The notes beneath the pieces are model-generated. The model did no database searches. It was not told the origin of the DNA and saw nothing but the letters and a program-made list of their open reading frames with translations. From contig NC_014389.1 of assembly GCF_000145035.1 (NCBI RefSeq), positions 62,001-126,000 on the forward strand: 64,000 nucleotides of DNA. Direction: 5' to 3'. Shown here one piece after another: positions 58,391 to 64,000 of this stretch. The translations under genes and the position numbers were made by a program. Numbering within the stretch: position 1 is the stretch's first letter; each line of letters opens with the position of its first letter. Source of the DNA: Butyrivibrio proteoclasticus B316. GTDB lineage: Bacteria; Bacillota; Clostridia; Lachnospirales; Lachnospiraceae.

Positions 58391-58464
58391 ACGCTTACGG
58401 GTACTAATTTTTGATTTTTAGCTTTGCTACGACTTATGCGACATAATACATAGTAGGAGTTTAA

Positions 58465-58752
58465 GAACGAACCAGTAACCGGCGAAATAAATACGGCAAT
58501 CCTGATTATCTGCTTGAAGAATGGGACAGCCAGATTAAGTCTATGTCACTGCAACGAATCATTGGAGACGCAAATAATAAAACAGCGGTATCGATACAGG
58601 GCCTTGCAAAATATCTCGAGCAAAATGGCCTTGATATTCATGATATCTGCTTTTGAACCGGCATAGAGCCTAAACATTACTTTGATAAACATCCACGCGC
58701 CGAAAGGATTGCTACGGTATGGGACCCGGAAATGAGGTCCTGTTTTCATTGA
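58465..58752 (+). pseudogene. Decayed gene with an in-frame TGA
   Basis: One frame of 96 codons reads RTSNRRNKYGNPDYLLEEWD, then GLAKYLEQNGLDIHDICF, a TGA, then TGIEPKHYFDKHPRAERI and VWDPEMRSCFH-stop. It has no ATG after the AGGAG at 58455. Both sides of the TGA look like one protein, so it is recently broken or read through. Confidence 0.45.
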
Positions 58753-58888
58753 TTCCGCAGGCGGTTATCCGGATTTTATAAGACATATGTTGTCGATTTT
58801 ATTAAATGAACCAATACAAAGAATCTTTATAGGAATTTTAGTTTGAGTGCGGTTTTCTTTAACTTTCACTGTGGGAGGGCAAATACCC

Positions 58889-59265
58889 TATTTAAGTTTC
58901 AGTATGGTTAGAGGTGTTAATCCGCCATTTCAGATTTTATATTCAATTAAAAATAATAGAAATAGAGGGATAATATGAGAACGCTTATATACATTGTCAT
59001 TGATTCAAGGATGGATGATGGTATCAATTATGGCTATCATATCGACTCCGTATGGACTTCAAAAAGAAAAGCGGATAAAAGATGTAATAAACTCAATAAG
59101 CAATTAGAGGATAACCCTGTATGGGGATTAGGCTTATACGAAGTCCAACAAAAGTTTGTACAAACACAAATATAAAATCAAATGATGGGTAACAAGTTCC
59201 AGCCACGCTCTTTACTTGAGCAAAGCAAATTTCAATTTTTGTGCAACTGCACTGAAACTTAAATA
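58889..59265. repeat. 15-bp perfect inverted repeat flanking a small gene
   Basis: TATTTAAGTTTCAGT at 58889-58903 and its exact complement at 59251-59265. Each copy lies 35-75 nt upstream of a start codon (58975, 59301), so they may be operators in opposite orientation, or ends of a 377-bp mini element. Confidence 0.5.
58975..59175 (+). CDS. Small hypothetical protein
   Basis: 66 residues, MRTLIYIVIDSRMDDG, a beta strand start and a lysine-rich helix (SKRKADKRCNKLNKQLEDN). RBS AGAGGGATAAT. Unknown. Confidence 0.55.
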   Translation: MRTLIYIVIDSRMDDGINYGYHIDSVWTSKRKADKRCNKLNKQLEDNPVWGLGLYEVQQKFVQTQI

Positions 59266-59279
59266 TCAATATTTATAAA
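59237..59279 (+). promoter_or_regulatory. Weak member of the palindrome-type promoters
   Basis: TTTTGTGCAACTGC (59237-59250), then 27 nt after GTGCAA the -10-like TATAAA (59274-59279). Confidence 0.35.
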
Positions 59280-59300
59280 GGAGAATTATTATTTAAAGAA

Positions 59301-60134
59301 ATGAACGCTATATTTTGGTTATTAGGAAACATCTTAGGGATCATTGAGATTCCTTTTCAGAATACTGCACAGAGAAGTCTTTTCAAGTATATATCTCTTA
59401 TAGGGGCCATTGTGATTATCCCAGTGAAATTATGCTTTATTCCATTTAAGCTTGGATATAAGCTTATTTTCAAGCAAAGGGAGTTCAGCGGAGGAATCGC
59501 GCATTTTACCAATTCTGTTATTTGGATGTCACTGGCATCTCTTATTTTGGTACCTATAATGAGGGTTTTCGTACCGGAGTTCTTTGATAAGCTCGTTTCG
59601 CTTCCGGTCCCTGGAGGTTTTGTTGCTGAAAAACTTCAGTACCCTCTTCATATGTTTGATTCATGGATCCTTCATATTGTGGATGTTGCGTCTATGGATG
59701 GAGGCAGTCTTGCTGGCATTTTTAAAGCCCTGCCTTTTGTTTTTGTAATTGCATGCGCTGCCGCATTATGGCTTATGTACGGATTTTTTGTTTTTGGCGT
59801 TAGCCAGGTCCCTATCCTTGCTGTTATCTGGATTGTACTGGTCCTTATTGCCATAGGCGAAAATATCTATCTTGCCAATAATTACGATTCATACTGGGTA
59901 GCTGAATTATGGCATGAATTTGTCATGCTGGACCTTGGTTTTATCAAGCATGAGTTCCTCGACTGGGTTCAGTTTATTATATATTACATCCCAGTAGTTA
60001 ATGTTATCGCATATCGCATGTGGATGCGCGAGGATAAGGCCCATAATCACTACATGACAAAGCCAAATGATATTGACTGGGCTCACTCTCATTTCTATGG
60101 AAAGAATAAGATCTTTTCATATTTTGTTAGATGA
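59301..60134 (+). CDS. Multi-pass membrane protein
   Basis: 277 residues with about six hydrophobic helices (residues 3-20, 28-55, 72-92, 148-172, 175-197, 218-240). No enzyme motif. The start MNAIFWLLGN lacks a close RBS; AAGGAG lies 22 nt upstream. Could be a transporter-like or phage-exclusion protein; unknown. Confidence 0.6.
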   Translation: MNAIFWLLGNILGIIEIPFQNTAQRSLFKYISLIGAIVIIPVKLCFIPFKLGYKLIFKQREFSGGIAHFTNSVIWMSLASLILVPIMRVFVPEFFDKLVSLPVPGGFVAEKLQYPLHMFDSWILHIVDVASMDGGSLAGIFKALPFVFVIACAAALWLMYGFFVFGVSQVPILAVIWIVLVLIAIGENIYLANNYDSYWVAELWHEFVMLDLGFIKHEFLDWVQFIIYYIPVVNVIAYRMWMREDKAHNHYMTKPNDIDWAHSHFYGKNKIFSYFVR

Positions 60135-60212
60135 TAGCAGTATCATAATTATTTAAGCTGCCAATTACGTATATTTAGCCAGCGCTTATGTTTTTGTATG
60201 AATCTGTATAAC

Positions 60213-60243
60213 AAATAAGACCTTTGGATTTTGTACCAAAGGT
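60213..60243. terminator. Bidirectional terminator
   Basis: Perfect arms AAGACCTTTGG and CCAAAGGTCTT between convergent genes. Confidence 0.85.
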
Positions 60244-60252
60244 CTTATCTTT

Positions 60253-60447
60253 TTACTCTTCTGTTTTAAGCAGCTGGATTCCAAAGCTCTCATGGTAATC
60301 AGATTCCCTGGCAAGTCTTTCGACTGCAGCTTTGGTTGCTGCAATATCATCAGGACTCTGAACAAATGCTGTTGGTATCCCGCTATTTGCAAAACCTGCT
60401 TTAAAACCATTTTCCGTAAGCAGACTTAAAAACTTAGTCTTATTCAT
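60253..60447 (-). CDS. Small hypothetical protein
   Basis: 64 residues, MNKTKFLSLLTENGFKAGF; alpha/beta, no motif. RBS AGAGGATAAT. A CATAAT -10-like box lies at 60507-60502. Confidence 0.55.
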   Translation of the reverse strand: MNKTKFLSLLTENGFKAGFANSGIPTAFVQSPDDIAATKAAVERLARESDYHESFGIQLLKTEE

Positions 60448-60543
60448 TATTATCCTCTTTCTAAAAGCGTTGATCGTTGATGTACGTAACAGACTTTTTA
60501 TATTATGGCGCTTTTAAATTGATTTATCCATAAGCGGAAACAA

Positions 60544-61779
60544 TCAGATGCTGAGCTGTTTCCAACTTATAACCTCCTGCTCAAGTTTTACATTATTTTC
60601 TAGCATATACTGCACTATATCCTCGTATAATCCTTTATCAACAAGGGACTTTGCCTTCTTGAGATCATTGCTTTCAAGAGGCTTGCAATATTCTTTGTAC
60701 TTTGTCAGTTCTTCAATACCCATACCAAGCGGAGAAAAAGCGATGCCGGTCTTTTTCTTTAAATGTTCAAGAATATAAAATCCATCCGGATCTATATCTC
60801 CGAAATGATACCATGTCTTGAAAAGATTAGTCTCTGCTATCTTGCGAATAAAATTCTGCTTATCTGTGTTATGGTATCCTGCCAGATAAATAAAGAAAGT
60901 ATTCTTATCCTGTAAGCGGTTAAAACTCGTAAGGTTTTCAACAGTTACTATCCTCTGCGCTTTTATCATAACGCTATCAATACGTTCCAGTGTACTAGAA
61001 TCTATTGCAACTGGCATAGAAGTATTTAATTCGAGTTTTTCTCCGTCTTTTACCCAAATGGTTCCTTTCCCTTTAAAATTTACATATGTCGGGTTTTTAA
61101 ATACGTTATACTCTGCCAATATAGCATGCCCCAATTCTGTATCATCAGGAATGTTTTCGACTAAATCACTAAATTCTCCATACTTTTTTAGCACTGTAAT
61201 AACCTTATTGCGGTATTCTTTTTCAAATTTCTTAGAATCCCCAAATAACTCGATAGATAATTCTCTTTCGAGAATTTCTTCTTTATTCTGGCTGATATAT
61301 TCAATGATACCTATTACTTCTTTAGCTATAGGTATATCATATTCTGCCTTTTTCCTACCTTGAAGTCGAGCGATTTGTTCATTGCAAAATAGATCTATCA
61401 ACTTATTTCTACCAAGAAAGGCCTTATACATAGATATCTGCATTTCTTCTAGCTGTTTTAGTTCTATTCTTTCAAGCAGGCTATAGTATTTATCCTGAGC
61501 TGACAGAACCATGTCGATAGACTTTATAACACCGCTTTCGATAAAAAGCGTGACCAGTCCCGCTTTTTCAAGAGTGTCAAGTTCCCTCTCAAAGTCATCC
61601 TGGTCATCAAGATTAGCAAAATCAGAGTCATATTCTTTAAAAAAATCTGCCGGGTTAACTCTGAAATTCTGAGACACAGTATTTTCTCCACGATATGTCT
61701 TGCTCTTTTCCAGCTTATCAAGGAGCGCCTTTAATACATCCTTCTGACGTTTATTTAACTTCACTTGTTTATCTGCCAT
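60544..61779 (-). CDS. jetD: Wadjet protein JetD (TOPRIM nuclease subunit)
   Basis: 411 residues from MADKQVKLNKRQKDVL; the ATG lies 1 nt after the jetC stop with AGAGGA upstream. An ATG seven codons earlier would overlap jetC. N-terminal winged-helix/DUF3322-like region, then a C-terminal TOPRIM core with WYHFGDIDPDGF, the DxDxxG acidic motif. JetD cuts circular DNA that the JetABC SMC complex has extruded. Confidence 0.85.
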   Translation of the reverse strand: MADKQVKLNKRQKDVLKALLDKLEKSKTYRGENTVSQNFRVNPADFFKEYDSDFANLDDQDDFERELDTLEKAGLVTLFIESGVIKSIDMVLSAQDKYYSLLERIELKQLEEMQISMYKAFLGRNKLIDLFCNEQIARLQGRKKAEYDIPIAKEVIGIIEYISQNKEEILERELSIELFGDSKKFEKEYRNKVITVLKKYGEFSDLVENIPDDTELGHAILAEYNVFKNPTYVNFKGKGTIWVKDGEKLELNTSMPVAIDSSTLERIDSVMIKAQRIVTVENLTSFNRLQDKNTFFIYLAGYHNTDKQNFIRKIAETNLFKTWYHFGDIDPDGFYILEHLKKKTGIAFSPLGMGIEELTKYKEYCKPLESNDLKKAKSLVDKGLYEDIVQYMLENNVKLEQEVISWKQLSI

Positions 61780-61780
61780 A

Positions 61781-64000
61781 TCAGAAATCCTCTTCATCAT
61801 CTAGGACAAGCCCTTCTACTGCAAAGCTCTGACGCCCTTTAGATGTTAATGTGATAGTTGACTGCACCCGAGAACCTATACTGCTTATCTTTTCCGGAGG
61901 CGCAGCATAAATTACCTGAAAATCATTAGCCTCAAAATAGTCTACCATCTGCTCAATACGTTCCTGGGAAAGTGCAGAAAACGCCTCATCTATAAATGCT
62001 AGGCGGGCACTGCTACGATCCTTAGGATATAGCTGAAGAAGACTTGCTGCCAAAATAATAAAGTATGGGGTCTGTTTCTCCCCATTACTTGCAGAGCCTT
62101 GTTTTTTCGACAAATAAGATTTAACTTCTTCATCTCCCTTCTTACTCTTAATTTCCATATTGTAAGTAAGATATTTTCGATAATCGGTATATTCTGTTTC
62201 ATCTTCTTCATTAAGTACTATATCAATAAATTCCTTAATATCGTTCTCACTGCTCTCATCGTCCTTGATGGAATTCAAATAATATTCTGAATTATTGATA
62301 TAATCTTGCATCTGCTTGCATATCTTAAAAAACAGAGCCTTCCCTTCTGAATCAAGCCTATCATCTACTTCAAACTTATATACATCATTTCCAAAAGGTC
62401 GTTTTTTTAATTCGTCATTTATTCTGTTAATTTCCTCTTTTGCGTTATTTATTGCTTCATTTATTTCTGCTACAAAATCTCCTACAAAAGCGCTCTGGAG
62501 TCTCTTTCCTTGTTTCTCCAGTTTTTGTTTTGCTTCCTCAATCTGAACATTCGCAAGACTACGATACTGCTCTCTATAATAGCCAATAAATGACACTCCT
62601 CGCATCTGAATATCCGTGTCATTTATTTTGCAATACTGTAAATGAGCATTCTCCAGGTCTTTAATGGCATTATTCAGCTCAATTTCTTTATTACGCACAG
62701 TTTTTTCGGTGATTGCAGTTTCCTTTTTATGAATCTGTTGTTCATACATATCGATAGCCGGCTGCTTGAGCCCTGGCATTTTCTTGCACTCATCTTCAAA
62801 TTCTTTTTTAACCAAATCCTGCAACTGTTCTTTTGATGATATTTCCCGCTGAATTCTCTCAATTTCCTTTTCGACACCACCTATGTTCCTGTATAGAGCG
62901 CCTTTTTCTTCTTCTAAGCGGTTAAACTCTTTTTTAGCTTTGCTAAGCGCTTCTAACATTGCGGTCAGGCTTGGGTCTTTCTCATAATTCTCTTTATCTC
63001 TCATTACTGCTCTTAAACTTTCCTTTACAGTAGCAAGTTCATTAACAGCTTCGAAATCATAATCATCCTGATTTAATGAATATTTTTGCAGACTATCCAC
63101 CTCTGCATTTAGCGATTCATTGAACGAAGTAAGGCTTTCAACATTTTCTTCAAGCATACAGATCTCTTTTGTCAGATCTTCTATTTGAAGCTTAATAGCA
63201 TCCTGACCAATAAACAATTTTGTACTATTGATCTGCATCTTTCCAACTGCATAACCCTTTGCGAGCATTCCATTTGACATAATAGCTCCTTTGGGATAAT
63301 CATGGAGTTCTTCTACTGTTTCGCATAAATGGATCCCATTAAGCAAATAATTAGCATACATACGTGCAGTGGGGTTGATGATCTCCAGCTGTTCAGCCGC
63401 AGAACCGATTACTATCTCTGTAGGTTCAAGCCTGTCTGCGATAATAACTTTTCCTTTAGTTGCGGGGTTGTCGTTTATAATCCTTAATGCCTGTTCTGTA
63501 TACTTTGGCTCGACTATTATATTAAAACGCTTTCCGCCAAGGAATGTTTCGATAGCACGTCTCCATTTTTTATCTTTGACATTTGTAATAAGCTCAACAA
63601 AAAACTTCACATCAGTATCAATATTCTGTTTTTTAAGCTCATCCGAGATAAGTTTTCTAGCTTTCTCATATCCAGGATCAAAAACAAGTTTATTTCCCTC
63701 CAGCTGTTTTTTCTCATTGTGTTTCTGAGCAAGTGCTTCATTATCTTTTTCAATTTGAACTTTATTCTTAAGCTGGGCTAGTTTTTTATTTTCGCAGATA
63801 TGGCTAATTTCGCTAGATAACGTATAAAAAGCAGCAATTTTCTTTGTAGCATCACCTTTTGACGAAATACTTGTAAGCTCGTCTTTCACTTCAAGATCTA
63901 GCTTTAATTCTTCAGAATATTCCTGCATCAGCTCATCAACCCATCTTTGAAGAGCCTCGACTTTTTTAACCGAGTTAGAGTGAATGTCTTGTTCTTTTGT
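61781..64000 (-). CDS. jetC: Wadjet protein JetC (SMC-like ATPase), partial
   Basis: The frame is open to the window edge, so the N-terminal part (Walker A and first coiled coil, roughly a third of a usual JetC) is missing. The visible 739 residues hold coiled coils around a hinge-like region (FFVELITNVKDKKWRRAIE ... GKVIIADRL), the ABC signature region GSASNGEKQTPYFII and Walker B ARLAFIDEAFSALS. JetC is the motor of the loop-extruding anti-plasmid complex; jetA and jetB should lie beyond 64000. Confidence 0.9.
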   Translation of the reverse strand, partial: TKEQDIHSNSVKKVEALQRWVDELMQEYSEELKLDLEVKDELTSISSKGDATKKIAAFYTLSSEISHICENKKLAQLKNKVQIEKDNEALAQKHNEKKQLEGNKLVFDPGYEKARKLISDELKKQNIDTDVKFFVELITNVKDKKWRRAIETFLGGKRFNIIVEPKYTEQALRIINDNPATKGKVIIADRLEPTEIVIGSAAEQLEIINPTARMYANYLLNGIHLCETVEELHDYPKGAIMSNGMLAKGYAVGKMQINSTKLFIGQDAIKLQIEDLTKEICMLEENVESLTSFNESLNAEVDSLQKYSLNQDDYDFEAVNELATVKESLRAVMRDKENYEKDPSLTAMLEALSKAKKEFNRLEEEKGALYRNIGGVEKEIERIQREISSKEQLQDLVKKEFEDECKKMPGLKQPAIDMYEQQIHKKETAITEKTVRNKEIELNNAIKDLENAHLQYCKINDTDIQMRGVSFIGYYREQYRSLANVQIEEAKQKLEKQGKRLQSAFVGDFVAEINEAINNAKEEINRINDELKKRPFGNDVYKFEVDDRLDSEGKALFFKICKQMQDYINNSEYYLNSIKDDESSENDIKEFIDIVLNEEDETEYTDYRKYLTYNMEIKSKKGDEEVKSYLSKKQGSASNGEKQTPYFIILAASLLQLYPKDRSSARLAFIDEAFSALSQERIEQMVDYFEANDFQVIYAAPPEKISSIGSRVQSTITLTSKGRQSFAVEGLVLDDEEDF

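Noticed and set aside
58546..58749. 67-codon minus-strand ORF
   Set aside because: It is antisense to the better-supported decayed plus-strand gene and has no RBS.
1..64000. CRISPR array, tRNA or rRNA genes, prophage structural genes, conjugation (type IV secretion) genes
   Set aside because: I looked for regular short direct repeats with spacers, cloverleaf-like segments and typical protein motifs and found none.

Overview
The window looks like part of a large extrachromosomal or integrative element, probably a megaplasmid, from a low-GC gut or rumen Firmicute, most likely a Lachnospiraceae (Butyrivibrio-like). This rests on AT-rich DNA, strong GGAG-type ribosome binding sites, IS1182 and IS200/IS605 insertions, Pre/MobV-type mobilization genes, toxin-antitoxin genes, and a near absence of housekeeping genes apart from a NAD-dependent DNA ligase. 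I see no tRNA, rRNA, CRISPR array, phage structural gene or conjugation machinery. The host and replicon type are inferences.

Layout. At 0.1-0.9 kb are a small Smr-domain gene and an SprT-like metallopeptidase, then a non-coding stretch with iteron-like repeats and a candidate RNA. At 1.7-5.2 kb lie two identical IS1182-family elements in tandem. From 5.7 to 40.7 kb runs a dense, almost entirely minus-strand block of about 60 mostly small, acidic, uncharacterised proteins in short operons. The recognisable members are a PAPS-reductase-like PP-loop protein, an AbiEii/DUF6036-like nucleotidyltransferase, an orphan DNA methyltransferase with a DHPW motif, a Cro/CI repressor, a PIN-domain toxin with a downstream partner, a truncated-looking N6 DNA methylase and LigA. 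Most operons are separated by the same compact module: hairpin terminator, T-tract, CATAAT-type -10, a leader box AATGTCAG, and a ribosome binding site. Three TnpB elements interrupt this part; one also has TnpA and an extra HTH gene.

At 42.0-43.6 kb is a decayed small mobilizable plasmid: rep-like remnant, mob remnant, frameshifted brnT and intact brnA. At 43.9-50.4 kb are small membrane and unknown proteins, a metallophosphoesterase and two adjacent candidate small RNAs. The interval 50.4-52.3 kb is non-coding, rich in degenerate repeats, and may be a replication, partition or transfer locus. Just downstream is a protein resembling a Pre/MobV relaxase that has lost its HUH motif. At 53-60 kb several plus-strand genes share a second promoter type: a palindrome TTTTGTGCAGAAAA centred at about -41.5. 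Here too are a Pre/MobV relaxase with an intact HUH motif and antitoxin-like genes. The window ends inside jetC of a Wadjet anti-plasmid system, with jetD complete.

How it fits together: the minus-strand block appears to be one regulon built from a repeated terminator-promoter cassette; the plus-strand genes form a second regulon with an activator-type site; mobilization, toxin-antitoxin and Wadjet genes serve persistence and competition with other plasmids. I could run no database searches, so family names rest on motifs that can be read directly.
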